From Nissolia schottii (taxonomy: Eukaryota > Streptophyta > Magnoliopsida > Fabales > Fabaceae), in NCBI GenBank assembly GCA_003254905.1, contig QANU01001885.1, positions 428,035-492,034 of the forward strand: 64,000 nt of DNA, written 5' to 3'. The position numbers were made by a program, and so were the translations under genes. How positions within the stretch are numbered: position 1 is the first letter of the stretch; every line of letters starts with the position of its first letter. The notes beneath the pieces were generated by a model that was not told the origin of the DNA, did no database searches, and worked only from the letters and a program-made list of their open reading frames with translations. Positions 49,346-62,524 of this stretch are shown one piece after another.

Positions 49346-52202
49346 ATATACTGTTGACAATAATAGAAAATAGACATACGGGGTTTACATTTAGAACCAT
49401 TTTTGTTTTTGCAAGGTTCCTTGTTGGTTTTGGATTATTATATTACAATATGGTGAGACCATATAAACACTTGTCGTAGTCTTCTTTGGTTATTGAGTTT
49501 ATTTCTTTTTTTTTACCGAAACGACCGATACCTAAAGTTCACTGGACTCCATTTAATCTAACTTGAGCTGATTCAGTCTACTATGAGAATAAAACTCTCT
49601 TTGCCCTAATTTTTATTTTATCTTACTTAAAAAAACCAAGTGTCGAATCACTTAAACTAACCGGCGTAAGATTATGTGGTTATTGGTTAGTCACTTTAAG
49701 TTACTGCATCACATTTCCAATTGGCTGAAGAAATTTGACAAATGTGAGTAGCTATAACTGGTTTGGCTGCCGGCAAACTTGAAAGGGTCTCATGGTATAG
49801 TGAGTGTTGTCGTGTCTTTATCAATTGCATTCTGTATCCCTTCGTCATCAGTTTGTGAGGGTTTTTACTCTGAATTTTGTTTCTGTTTTCTTTTTCTTTT
49901 TTTTTTAATTGGTACTGTCGAATGGGTGGCATTTCTAGGCTTGGCTGCTTACAATGTCTAGAGATTTGGAGGGTGCTTGTGAATGTTATTGGACCGAACG
50001 GGACAGAGATGGATTAAACAATTATGATTGTATTTCTGCTTAGACAAATTAAATAATTGCATTTTAAGAAATGATAATATGCATGACTGCATTTGTGTGT
50101 GTAAACTCAAATATTTCAAAGTTGGCTACTTCCATTTGAAAAAATACAAGTTAAAAAGTTAAATATTTGCTATGAATAGGGTGCATATAATTTAGTATAT
50201 TTTTCTATAATATTTCAATGTAATAAACAAAATATTGGTCCTTGAGCATGTAGCCCTGGACTCAATTCCGGGATTTGTGTATGATAAGAAAAATAACATT
50301 GGAATGAGTCTTTTTTTATAGACATTAAGAAGAGGCTGTATTTAAGTATGATTGTATCTCAGAAGATTAGTCTCTTATCTATTAAGTGAAAGAATGCTAC
50401 CAAAAATTAAAAAAATGAAATTACCGGTTTAACCACTCAACTTAGATTCAAAGCGCGACATTCTTTTGCCACGAAAAGTGGGTGGACTTTGATTGAAAAC
50501 TGATAAAGAAAAGGTGAAACGAAAACGGAAAAAAATTCAATTTGAAAGAAACACGACGAGCACTATTCACGTAAACTTTGTGACGCCAAATACCATTTTC
50601 CATTCGGATTTATGTGCATACATTGCATTAGACAGCACCAATTTTCTCTGGGTTCTATGATTATGGAGCAAACCATTCAATTATATACCTTTTTTTTTGT
50701 GTCTTAAGAATCTTCATACAATTTGACTTTTAGCATGGGAGTAGTGGTTAGATAATGCTTTGGCTATTTCATGATTTGATCACATCGCAGTTCACTTCAC
50801 TTTCATCGCAACCAATCAATTTTAGTACCATTCAATTTTCCATACTAAAACAAATACCATGGATACAGCAGGGGCAGCAAAGACTTGTTAATATACTTAC
50901 ATATAATAGTTGTAAGAAAATAACATGTAGATCTAGAATGAAGACAAGGAGAAGAGAGTTGAAAATCTCATGCTTACCATTCATGAATGTTTATAGCTTT
51001 TGATTTTTCATGCAAAGCAAATTAAACATCAACATTTTCCAAGGCCACCGTTAGAGAAACTGGCCATCCGAATAAAGATGCCTTCTTCATATTACTTAAA
51101 AGCCAATACTGCCTAAAGAAACAGTAAAAATAGTTGGCAAAATCAAAACCAACCAAAAGGAAAAAAAAAAAACTGTAAATGAAATTGACATTGGAATTAC
51201 ATTTGGTGCAACTTAATTGATCGAGATTGAGTAATGTTAGAGTGATAATTATCAAGACAACTTTGGAAAAACCATATTAAAAAAAGTTCTCATTTTTAAA
51301 ATTATCAACCTATCATTTCTCGTATTAAGATGACAACTCAAGAGTTACTCTTTATTAATTGAAAAGAAAAGCTTCTTTCGATGACCTGGTAACCTCACAA
51401 TTGTAAATTATATATTTACTTGATTATATATATAAACAGCCAAATTTTTTAATTGTTATCTTATAGCATTAATCCTGATTGAGTGTAAATTTTATGCAAT
51501 GATAATCACATACCATCTTCTCCATTTGTAGGAGAAGAATGTAACAAACAGTACTGTAGGGGACAGGGCCCGTCTGACAGATGTCATTCTAATGCATTCC
51601 TAAAGTTTTTCTACGAAAAAAGTATTTGCTGTTCTGTGATGAGCAGCATTTTTATTTCGTAATGAGTTACCCCCGCACACCACAGAGAGGTAAGTGAAGA
51701 CAAGAAGAATATATTCATGGGTCTTGTTCACCTCTCCATCTCCATTATTAAGATGACCAATATCTTGCTATGAAATGTCATATTAATGAATGGTGTAAAT
51801 ATAAACACAATCATCTCATGTTCATTTTAACCCTGGAAGGATCCTCATCTCATATAGAATGTCTTGTGTAATACATCTTAAGGAAATTGTGGCGTAGTTC
51901 AATCTTTTTGGGTAACAGTGTAACACTTTTTTCTTATAGGTGTAGGATTATGGGGGGCACAACAACTTGAAACTTTTAACATTCTGATATTATTTTCAAT
52001 TTCCATTTACTGAATAATATAACCTAATCAACTGAGTGCAGGAATAAGAATCGTAAAGTTACAAGAAGAAGAAGAAGAAGAAAATAAATAATTATATCTT
52101 TAAACCTACATCTTATAATTGAACAAGCAAGCATGTAAATAGAGCTGTGATTGTTACTACATGGACCTCTAAAAGGTTCAAGTGCGAGAAACCTAAACCC
52201 AT
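49346..52202. other. AT-rich spacer
   Basis: At 50235-50285 there is a tRNA-like stretch (GAGCATGTAGCCCTGGACTCAATTCC) that may be SINE debris. An (AAG)n run lies at 52061-52081. No gene or bounded element found. Confidence 0.45.
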
Positions 52203-55200
52203 TTAAGGGTCAGCATGTCCCGGAATATCATCATCACTTGATCCACTTTCTTCTTCACTGATCTCCACCTCATCTTCACTTTCCTCATCGCCTGTTGTAT
52301 TGTTTATGTTTTCCTTCTTAGCATACCGCTCACAATACTCTGCCCCCACAAATACCATAATCACTATTTTTACAAATGCTTTGTCACCACAAAATATATA
52401 AAATATAAAATAAAAAATAAAAAATCCAACTATCCAACTATTCAGACATATATATACGTGAAACAGTCTCAGATGCAAAAACTATTATCACGTTTGAATA
52501 ATTCACCATCTGCTCAAAATATGTAGTAACAAAGCATTGCATGATATTATAACTTAAGTGACAAGAGAAAAGGTAAATATATAAACAAGGAGCAAGAGAA
52601 TTTGTAGGCACCTAGAGCATAAAATCGTGATCTTGGACACACTCCAAGACAACTTGAAATTTAATGACCATCAATTACCATAATTAAACGAGGATACTTA
52701 GATTGAAAACATGCGACAAAAATTCATTTATAATCAAGCTTTCGTGGGGCTCATTCAAACTTTTCTTCAACTATTAAAGGGCGGCCAAATGCATGACGCT
52801 TCCACCTGGTGGGGTCTGGGAAGGATAAATATATGCAGCCTTTGCAGCCTTACCCCCACAAGCAGAGAAGCTATTTCCAAGATCTGAATTCGTAACCTCT
52901 AGATCGCAAAGCAGTGGGGTCATGGATTGACATGGAACCGTAATAAGATTTGCTAACCCTTAACTTTTTGCTAACCACGTAATTAAGAAATGCTAACCTT
53001 TAACTTTTTGCTCATACAGCTTTTTATCCTTAATCATTAATGATGCTGCATCACCATTGAGAGGATCTGAAGCATTAGGATAAAGCAATAGTTGTGGAAG
53101 GAATACTTCAAAGACATTTAGAAGATCTGAAAAAAAAACAGCAGCTTTGGTCATCTCATCTATAAAAACACAAATACAGGCAAATCAGACTAATAGGTTA
53201 AGGAGAGGCACTAGTGAAGGTTGACACATCCATATAATCTTGTTGAGTTTCGCACACATATTTATGGATCAATATGTCTCTGTATATAAACAAAAAATAA
53301 TCACAAAACTTAAGATGCTGGATACTTGAAACTTTTTAATATGAACAGCCTATAACTGATTTACCAAACATTGGACTCCACGATTGGTTGATGACATCCA
53401 AGCATACAGAGCCAGATCTACAGTTGATAAAATGCACAAAGCAGAATCAGCCATAATCCGTGTTTGCACAAACTCCTATCAGTAGCAAGTAGTTGCAGTG
53501 ACAATAATTTCAAGAAATTTCATTTCCCTCTTGTGCAAAATCCCAAAACAATGGCAAAACAAAGTGTCTGGGTACAAAATTACAAATGGTGAGCATTCAA
53601 TTTGTACACTAGACAAATAAAAAGAAAGCAGATATTATAACAATTACTGTAGATGGGACCCAAATCTAGAAGCATTAAATGAAGTTCTAAACCGGACTAG
53701 TGCTCACACAAGAAAATTTGACTTTAAAAAACAAAAGATTGATTAAAGCATATCAAGTGCTCACAACTCATCAACATTTGGGTGGAATATTTTGTTCACA
53801 AAGCCAACAGAAGGGGATTTGTATGGATAGGCGTCTGGCAGCTCAACACGAATTTTCCAGACTCCACCTTCATAAAGGCCTGCAACAATCACATATATAT
53901 GTAATAAATGAAGGATCAACCAAATAGCTTAAAGATGAGTGATTAGTTTTCACACTCACAAACCTTTCTAAAATAATAAAACGGATATCAAGCTAAAAGA
54001 CGAGGTCAAACAAGCAAATACTAGATGGAAATTTATGTTAATCTATACATCTATAATGAGAAATCTTCCTTTATGGTGTCCAAAATTTTCTTTCCTGTTC
54101 TACCATTATTATTCAACGCGTTTCAATTTAAAATAAGAACAAAATTATAAAAATACTCAATATCTCCTTGCAAAACAGCTTTTCAGACATTACTACAACT
54201 TACTCTAATAATTACCTTGACATGTAAACTGAAAAACCATATAATAACTACTTGACATATAAACTGAAAAAAACTACTCACCCTATATATAACTTACAAA
54301 ATAAAGACTTTTTATTTAATTAAAAACTGTATCATAAGGAATAAAAAAGACATATTAGATGACATATCAGTGCCAATTAATCTGCTTGAAGAGATAAAGA
54401 AAATCCTGATTAAGGCTGTTAGCCCCTCCTATTTTTGTCATTGAGAAATGAAAAAAAGGGAAAATATTCATCTAACGAGCATGCAATTAGTGAGGAAACA
54501 TTCATATACATGCACAATTTCATCAAACATGAGGCTAAGTTAGCTATAGAGCGTCAACAGTACTTTCTTTCGGGCCATGAAACACCACATTGAATTCATT
54601 GAGCCCATCATTTATCATCTCCACCGTATAATCGCTCATCATCCTGTAAAAAAGAAGGGAATATTTGAGAAATATGGCTGTTAATTTTTTTGAAAAGAGT
54701 GATATATGTACACATACAAACCCAAACACATATAAAGTCAATAAGATCTAATTATTATGGCAGGAGCGATAATCTCGGTCCTCACAACAGATATAACAGA
54801 GAACTAATATGAGCATGCTTCTACAAGTTAGTACTACCATATGCTTTCTAAATCTATACTGATGAGGATTGTAATCAGGACTTTTTGAGCAGTGCCAAAT
54901 CCCTCAAAAATCCAAGCCTCATTTGTACTCTGGGTCCTAATGTGCATACTTCATAAGCCTCACCATTTAACAATGCGTTGGAAGCATATAAGCATTACTT
55001 GGTATTTTTTTTTCCAACGTACGTATTTGAACTATGGTTGAGAAAGGACTAGCTTACCCTTTGTAAAACTAACACTTCATCTATAGTGCCTGTTTAACTT
55101 CACACATGTGGTCAAGGTCCTTCTGTCAAATTAAACTTCTGTTTTTAAACAGGCCCAAAACTATGAAAGAGTGGATATATAAGATCTATAATTATTCCTA

Positions 55201-55503
55201 AAAGTCAAATTACCAAAACAAAATTACCCTTATAATGATCTTAGGTTCAAGATCAAATGATACCTCATTAGAAATAACCATATCAATGTGCCAAAAATGC
55301 TTCTTCACCATATCAATTGTCAAAACAAATTCCAACTATAATATAATTCAATCAATTTAATAATATAGTGATTTCCTCCAACTTAAAAAAGGCTATAGAA
55401 ATTAAGACAACAGTTTAAGCGAATGTAACCATCAACGCACAGGAAAACAATCTGCTTACAATTTCATTACATCCATTTCTCTTCTCTTGCTTGGAGATGA
55501 CAT
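52203..55503 (-). CDS. Ubiquitin-conjugating enzyme E2, UBC4/5/6 type (UBE2H-like), 185 aa
   Basis: Six coding exons on the minus strand: 55503-55460, 54643-54564, 53879-53765, 53417-53365, 53126-52998, 52339-52203. They total 558 nt and close in frame; all introns are GT-AG. The start [15 protein letters not shown] is identical in style to Arabidopsis UBC4-6. The UBC fold follows: [29 protein letters not shown], the HPN motif (KIFHPNVDE) and the active-site Cys in [15 protein letters not shown] (residue 85). The C-terminal extension is acidic ([22 protein letters not shown]) and ends PGHADP, as in UBE2H relatives. It takes ubiquitin from E1 as a thioester and hands it to an E3 or substrate. 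It looks complete. A leader exon and intron precede it (next entry). Confidence 0.96.
52779..52925 (-). mobile_element. Degenerate tRNA-derived SINE in E2 intron 5
   Basis: On the minus strand it reads GGTTACGAATTCAGATCTTGG (B-box region), then GGGGGTAAGGCTGC, CAGACCCCACCAGGTGG and GGCCGCCC. The layout matches the better preserved copy at 55780-55927. No target duplication remains and the 5' part is worn. Confidence 0.65.
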
Positions 55504-56888
55504 TTTGATTACAACCAATAACTTATTTCAACCTGCCACAAGGGCAAATAAGAAAAGTTAGTTTTCCCAAAATGTGCATATGACCTCAAATAAAACAGAC
55601 CAAAGATTTTCATCATTAGAGAATATGGATCAAAAGGAACATATGCAGCACAACAAGAAGGTAAACTATCCAATATAATGCCTGGTGCAATAATAATCAA
55701 TATGACACTCAAAAGTCTTGAAAGCAAAAAAGAAGAGAACATAAAACAAGGCGTGATCTAGATTATGGAAGGAACAATTGACAGGGCTGCCTAGTGGACG
55801 AGGCTCCCACTTGGTGAGGTCTACGGAGGGTAGATGTACGTCGCCCTACAACTGTTTCCAAGACTTGAAGCCGTAACCTTAAGGTCACGAGACAGCAGCC
55901 TTATTGTTGGCTGCGTGCTCACCCTCCATGGAAGGAACAATTAATTCTAAAAAATTCGGCATCAAAACCAGGAAATCACACAAGGCATACACAAATAGTA
56001 CTATAGAAATGCTTTAATTTGTGCTTTCCTGTAGTTCTAGAAGATAGTAATTTACTGTGGGTATAAACTAAAAGATTAGAAGAATGCATCATATAATGAG
56101 GAGTCCACAATATGCTAGACAGAAAGTGAGACACAACATAACAGTTATGCATTACTCATCATCATAGCACATACTTATAGAGGTTTATTGTCAAGCTTAC
56201 AGGAATATAAACTTAGCAGTGAAGAAGGGAATCAAATGGTGCAAAATTCAATTACAGAGACACAGGCATCTATGTGAACAAAAAAGTGGAACAATTCAGT
56301 ACCGAAACACAAATTTCACAGGGCCAAAGGAGAACATTAAACTAGACTAAATACCAAAAGGGTCTCTTCACAAGCTATCAAAACACGGCAGAGAAAAAGA
56401 ACTGCACAAAGCGTGTGATGCACAATGTGGCAAAATTACATGATTCATTGGGCACCAAGTACAAACATATGGATGTAAAACCAAAAAAAAAATAAAAATA
56501 AAAATTGAGCAAACTATTTTGTCAATTCGAACCAAACACGGATAAAATTTCCAGAATCTCTTAAATGTACTTTGATCAAGTTGCGAGGAGGGAGTGCGGG
56601 AATGGAAAGGCAACAAATTAGGAAAAGGAAATTTAGTTTATGCGAGAAAAATCATAGAGATTGTGATGTAAAGATCCATGCTTAAATAAATGAAAAAGCA
56701 ATATGAAAAAATGGATTGGTGTCTTACAAGTGAGATGGAGAAAAAGAGTAGAATTTCTGGATTGCGCGAAAACCCCTTAAGGATTGTTGGGCTCTTGTTA
56801 TTCTATGATGATGAGAGAGAATAACAATTCACACAACCAACCACCAACAACAGAAAGAGAAACAAAATGAGGAGGAACACGTATATAG
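55504..56888 (-). promoter_or_regulatory. E2 gene leader intron, leader exons and TATA box
   Basis: An acceptor (TGTGGCAG|GTTG) places a leader exon at 55532-55504 next to the ATG. A donor (CACTT|GTAAGAC) ends an upstream leader exon at 56728. The leader intron is therefore 56727-55533, about 1.2 kb. A TATA-like CTATATAC lies at 56888-56881 (minus strand), so transcription should start near 56850. The splice sites are read by eye; the cap site is inferred. Confidence 0.55.
55780..55927 (-). mobile_element. tRNA-derived SINE with 15-bp target duplication
   Basis: The 148-bp insert lies in the leader intron of the E2 gene. The perfect direct repeat ATGGAAGGAACAATT flanks it (55765-55779 and 55928-55942). 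On the minus strand it has an A-box-like ACAATAAGGCTGCTG and a B-box region GGTTACGGCTTCAAGTC, then GGAAACAG, as in widespread plant tRNA-derived SINEs. The perfect target duplication implies a fairly recent insertion. Confidence 0.85.
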
Positions 56889-56938
56889 GGAGGGAGGGAG
56901 AAGGAGGGGCGTGCTTTGTGAAGAGATGAAAAATGCCG

Positions 56939-56957
56939 ACGTGGTACATGCCACGTG
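56939..56957. promoter_or_regulatory. G-box and ACGT element upstream of the E2 gene
   Basis: A CACGTG palindrome (56952-56957) and an ACGTGG (56939-56944) lie about 55-75 bp upstream of the TATA box. Paired ACGT cores are typical binding sites of bZIP/bHLH factors and occur in ABA- or light-responsive promoters. Function is inferred from position only. Confidence 0.5.
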
Positions 56958-57599
56958 TTATTTTCAAGCTACGGCAACGTGGAATTCAACTTTAGATTAA
57001 TAAGTAAATATAGATTTCATTCTTCACTTCTTCAATCCAATCATAAAACTCCTCAATGAGACATTCACTCTTTTCTTATATGCGGGACACAAATGGAATG
57101 CATCGCTATAAAAAAAATAGTACTTAGCATTGAAATGTCGCCATTATTATTGCATTGTTAAATTTTCCGTCAAAGTCAAGCACAATTGATAAATGACCGA
57201 ATTCTTTAAACATTTAGTTAAGAGTTTGATTTTTAGCGATTTTGTTGGGAGAGACATATTCACTTCGATAACCTCTAATAGTTGTCGACAAGAAATGATT
57301 TCACTCTCACCTACCTACCCAAAAATGAAAAAACCCTAACAGATAACACTTAGCTCTCACGCCTCACGGTCTCACTCTCACCTAATTCCATTTTCTCACC
57401 TCACTCTCATTTTCTCACAGACACAGTACATCCCTCTCAGTTCTCTCTCACACTCATCTCACTCTGAGTCTCTCACAGACTCATCTCTATGTTACAGATA
57501 AACATCTCTTAGTCCTCTTTGTTTATTTGCAATTTGTTTTTTTTTTTATTATTATTTTTGTAGTATATTTTTGTGATAATGGCTCATGGTGGTTTGAGG
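56958..57599. other. Spacer
   Basis: The stretch 57355-57490 is a CTCTCAC/CACTCTCA-rich low-complexity region. No gene seen. Confidence 0.45.
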
Positions 57600-58248
57600 T
57601 AGGGGTGTTCATAACCCAGATTGGCCCGCCAACCCGACCCGAAGCATTCGAGCTGAATTGGGCCCGATTTAAAAAAAAAACTCTAAAAAAATCCGATTTT
57701 AATTCATACCAGGTTCGAGTTTAGCCTTGGGTCACCCGGTCCGGCTTGGCAGCGCATATGCTATACTATTATGCATTTTTTATTTTTTTCCTTCCCATCC
57801 CATTATGAGAAATCACAAGAATGAAAGGAATTGGATTCTTGCAATCCCATCCCATCCCATGATTGCAAATCTATTGTAGTTAACTTTATTGCAAATCTAT
57901 TGTAGTTTGGAGTTGATTTTTATTCTTTTGCATGCTTTCAATTTTGTGATATGTTTTGTCTGTTCATAGTGAAATATAGCAGTCACAAGTGCTCGTATTT
58001 TGCACATTTTATTCTTAAATTGGTTTCTGATTACAAGAGGTTTTATTTTACAATAAAAAATGCCTTTAGAAAACATAGAATCAAACATTTTGGCTCGCTT
58101 TGGCCCGGTCCAAACCCAGGTTTTAACTCGGCCCGAAGATGAACGAGTTTATCGAGTTTAGGGTCGTGTCCAGATCCTAAAAATTAATCCAATCTAAATA
58201 TAGGGTCCGGGTTTGAGTATAGGCCAACCCGACCCATGAACATCCCTA
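57600..58248 (+). mobile_element. hAT-like non-autonomous element, 649 bp (copy A)
   Basis: The ends are TAGGGGTGTTCATAACCC and, inverted, TAGGGATGTTCATGGGT. The flanking 8-bp words GTTTGAGG (57592-57599) and CTTTGAGG (58249-58256) match at 7 of 8 positions, a worn target duplication. Subterminal DNA is rich in GGCCCG/CCGACCC words. The interior matches copy B (59731-60382) read in the opposite direction, for example the word CCTTCCCATCCCAT. No transposase. Confidence 0.85.
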
Positions 58249-59730
58249 CTTTGAGGTCAATTCAATGCTTGCCTTTCCAACACATTTAAGTTACGGTAAA
58301 ATTAAGAAAGTACATATAAGACTTGGATAGCAACAAAGTCAACATCAAAGAAGAATTGTGAAATTAGAAATAGTTGGTATTATATTTTAGAGTTTAATGT
58401 TAATATATTATTAGTATTAGAAAATAATAATAATAATGTCATTTAATTTTAGAGATAACTTGTTTAATACATTAAACCATCTGTTGTATAATAATTATTG
58501 AATTAACTTTTCTTTTACATTATTAAATTAATGTATCCGAATTCGCATACAATTATAAAAAAATCAAAATAATAATTATTATGAATAGAAGGTAGTAATA
58601 ATTATGTAACATTTCAAAATTACTATATTAAAATTATTTTGTTATTGCGTGTTCTTTTGAAATTAGGCCACCACAATGTGCTCATCGTGTCCCACCACAA
58701 TGTGCTCATCATGTCCACCTTTCAGTCAGCAAGGGAGATGGGGTTCAATAATTGATTTTTAAGTTATAAAGTTTTATAGAAAAATTAATTAAATTAAAAG
58801 AAATAGTAACACATAGCATGTATCAAAATTCATATTTCATAGATTATGTTTATAAAATTTTATATTCATCTAAATTTATTTAATATTTTATATATCAAAA
58901 TTAAGATAATAAATAGTTAAATAGGTTAGGCAATGTTTTCTGGTTTAATGTGTCTGGCGCTGTTGATTGACCACGTTTTGTGTGCGTTAAAGTGGCCAAT
59001 TTGTAAACTGGTTTGGTGTGATACTGTTCTAGGGAAATTTGAGTTAAGAATGAAGTTACCCGAATGTATCTGACACCTAAGTAAGTATAAAAAATTGGCG
59101 AATATTCATATATTGGAATAAGTGATACTTGATGACACTAGATCACAGTAAGCTTCCTTGTATATCTTAGAGTGATTACAATGATAACGTTACCTCCATG
59201 TTGGGCATGCAGTGGTGAGGGGAAGCCCAAAATCGAAGTAGATTCAAATTAACGAGTTAAATGAAAAACAAAAAATAGATCAAACGTCACATCTTAACTA
59301 AAAACCTTAAGGAAATGGGTTTATGGTTCCTTCCAAATATATATTATTCACTTATCCAAAATTTAACTAATGTGGGACTTAATTCTCACACTTGAAACCA
59401 TTCGGGCCCTGGTGACCAACCAAGCGTGTTTTGAGCCACGCACCCCCATCCCCACCCCCGGCACTTTAAGCCACGCTAACCAAATAGTAGATGTCAGTCC
59501 AATAAGCTGTCATACAATGAACAACCACCTCAGGTCCAACTTCTCATGGCCCAAAAGGAACAACTCACGCCAAGCCTACCTTAGGATCGACCTCAAGGGC
59601 TTTGTATCATAATTGGGGGAATGTACCTTGGTGACAAACCATAGGGTGGCCACACGACAAGATTACTAGGATTCAAAATAGTATTGTTGACAACACTTAA
59701 TCCCTCCCTTCGAGACTCAATACCCAGAGG
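58249..59730. other. Spacer with old repeat sequence
   Basis: A short tandem duplication CCACCACAATGTGCTCATCRTGTC lies at about 58668-58716. The segment 59200-59730 (with TGTGGGACTTAATTCTCACAC) reads like the LTR-type repeats described elsewhere in the window and may belong with 60383-61680. No gene. Confidence 0.4.
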
Positions 59731-60382
59731 TAGGGGTGTTCATGGGTTGGACTGGTCTTTACCCGAACCCGGCCCTAAACCCAATAAACCTGATCATCTT
59801 TGGGCCGAGTTAAAACTTGAGTTTGGACCGGGCCAAAAACGGGCCAAAGTTATCTCAAACTTCAAAATAAAAAATAACATCCATTAAAAAATAAAGTTAA
59901 AAAAATTGCAAACTAAACATTATATTTCCTAACTAAATATTATTAATTTCAAACACTACCACAAAATGATATAAAATTTATAATCTTAGCATTCCCATTC
60001 AAACTTCCATAGTTTTAATGGAACATAAACAACAAAAAAATAATAAGTACACTACAATAGATTTCTACACACCTAAGTAAACATGGTTTAACTACAATAG
60101 ACACTAAAATAGACATGGTTTAAGAAATAGACATCAAAATAGACATAGTTTAGTTACAATAGACACCAAAATAGACATGGGCTATGGGATGGGAAGGAAA
60201 GAAAATAAGAAATGCATAGTATAGTAGTGTATGTGGTCGGACCAGGTGACCCGAGACTAAACTCGAACTCGATATGAATTCAAATCGAGTTTTTTAGAGT
60301 TATTTAAAATTGGGTCTAATTCGGCCCGAATGCATCGGGCCGGACCGAGTTAGCCGGCCGGACCGGGTTATGAACACCCTTA
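59731..60382 (-). mobile_element. hAT-like non-autonomous element, 652 bp (copy B)
   Basis: It begins TAGGGGTGTTCATGGGT and ends ATGAACACCCTTA. A perfect 8-bp direct repeat, CCCAGAGG, flanks it (59723-59730 and 60383-60390). It is the same family as copy A, lying in the other orientation 1.5 kb away. The clean duplication shows it entered the surrounding older repeat after that repeat was in place. Confidence 0.88.
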
Positions 60383-61680
60383 CCCAGAGGCATAATTGAG
60401 ACTATGATCTTGAACACTAACACTTGAAGGTTGTGTTGACCCTCTCCTCTAGTCTCATTTTTTAGCTTCACGTCTAGGTAACCACTGACTCACAAATCCT
60501 AACTTCACTGCAACTGACCATAAACTCCATGTACTGTTTCTTCTACATCTTAACGTGCAACTAGATGGGGGATATTGAGGGGTGAGAACTCTCAGAAGAG
60601 CCTCAGTGAATGACCGTCTGCATGATGTCATGGGACACTTAGAAAAACATGACATGCAAATGCAATAGATAATATAATATTAAACATGAAAACATTTATA
60701 ATAGTAATGCTTCACAATAAAACGTAATCGTATTTGAAGCATAATCACTAAATAAGAAAGATATCTAGATAGACGGTTCCCAAGCATTATGGTCTTGCTT
60801 ATGACGCACTACCCAAGTATCTAGGCCATGATAGTTGGCGATACACTACTCGAGTTCATAGATTCCTGACAGTTAGTTTGACATACTACCCAAGCACCTA
60901 AGCCACAATAGTTAGGGATACGCTACCCGAGTCCATAGATCCCTAATAGTTAGTCCTAATTCTTACTACAATAGTACAAAGGGTCAACATAGGTTGTCGA
61001 TGACTTACAGTTATATCCTTGATATAACTTCCTTAAAAACATTTCTAAAAATATCATGAACATTATAACATAAACACCTTAACTTGATCGCATGAAATAA
61101 CTTAACTTGTTCATAATCATTCAAGCATATGCAACATGGCATATTTAACGCAACAAAGATATATGGTCTTATGTAGTTCTAAAATGGTTTCATGACTTTC
61201 TAAAATAGTTTCATAAATAATTTTATAAATAACAACTGTCACATATAGAGAAGTTTCATAAATAAATAACTATTTTCGTAAATAAGAAAATAACTAACTT
61301 CATAAACATTTAAAAGAAAATACTAAGTTCCACCTCCTAGGATTTCATAAAACATGCATAAAATAAATAATTTTTTAAAATAAATGTGTGGTCTAAATAT
61401 AGACCGTGAAGAAAGTCACTCACTTGAAAATGGATAATTGCTAAGGAGCACTAATGCTAGGAGCTTCTGACACCATACGTGGAGGCATTTCTTCCCCCAC
61501 GAATAAAAAATGAGAGAGAAAGAATAAAAAGAACTAGAGCAAATAGTCTCACTAAAAGTGAAACCTCTCAAGCTCTTGAGTGAATTAACAAGTCTAAACA
61601 CTCATAAGAGACTTCTATATTTAGGGAGAGCTAGAAACTCTCCTCTAAATAACACTTCCGATGTGGGACTTCATCATTGT
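60383..61680. repeat. Dispersed LTR-like repeat, copy 2
   Basis: The segment 60960-61665 matches 38540-39500. The segment 60570-60960 has internal duplications (TAGTTRGSGATACRCTACYCGAG at about 60830 and 60908). No coding sequence. The element is probably an LTR fragment in reverse orientation; ends unknown. Confidence 0.5.
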
Positions 61681-62200
61681 GCCGCTGCAGTGCAATAGGA
61701 GAGCTGCAACGCACGTCTGTTTTCCTCTTTCTTTTCTTTTCTTCTTCCTTTCTTCTACGGGTCATCACAATTTTCTAATTGATAATTCTCTTTTTCATAT
61801 ATACATTTCCTTAAAAAAAAATCATTATTATCATATATACTCATTGTTTCATACATTTTCTCTTTATTGTATTACAACATGAGAGTTGTGTACTTTCTCC
61901 TATAGAGCATTGTTGAGCATAAAATACATATATATTTTTATTTCATTTTAATAACATACTTTTTTAATGCAAAATATGGTATTGTATTTAAGAGTGTATG
62001 AGGTGTTGCAATTACTTTTTCTTATGAGGTATCGCATTGTCTAACATACCATTCAGAACCTACTATCTCGTTATTGTATTCCACCATATGTCGTTCATAA
62101 CTAATTTTATTGATGTATGAGATTCCGTATTTAAGTGACAAACTTTACAACTATAAAACTACAAAACTCCGTGCATTGCACAGATCCACGTACCAATAAT
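61681..62200. other. AT-rich spacer
   Basis: Nothing recognisable beyond low-complexity T- and A-rich sequence. Confidence 0.4.
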
Positions 62201-62438
62201 ATATTATGACATAACTAAGTGTCATGCATTAAATTATATTTTATAATATTTATTTCATTTATTTTATTTTAAAGTTAATATATTCAATGTCAATTATAAA
62301 TATCACATTTAATCATACTTAGTTCTTAAATATATTGTTTATAAAATGTATTTTTTATGCATGTAAACTCTTACGAGTTTACAATTCAAGTTTTCTGAGG
62401 TTTCACAAAGTTTACTTAAACTCTCGAGTTTGACAACC
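62200..62438. mobile_element. Foldback repeat fragment, second copy of the 31-kb family
   Basis: This matches 31205-31415 (AAGTGTCATGCATTAA, TTAGTTCTTAA.TATATTGTTTATAA, TGTAAACTCNTACGAGTTTAC). It extends further right to TTTGACAACCTTGG, which is probably the true terminus. The left part of the element is missing. Confidence 0.6.
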
Positions 62439-62524
62439 TTGGCATTAGATGGTTAGAATAGTGACATTGTCATAAACTCACAGAAACAGACAAAGGATCA
62501 ATTGAGGCATTTTCAATTAACTTT

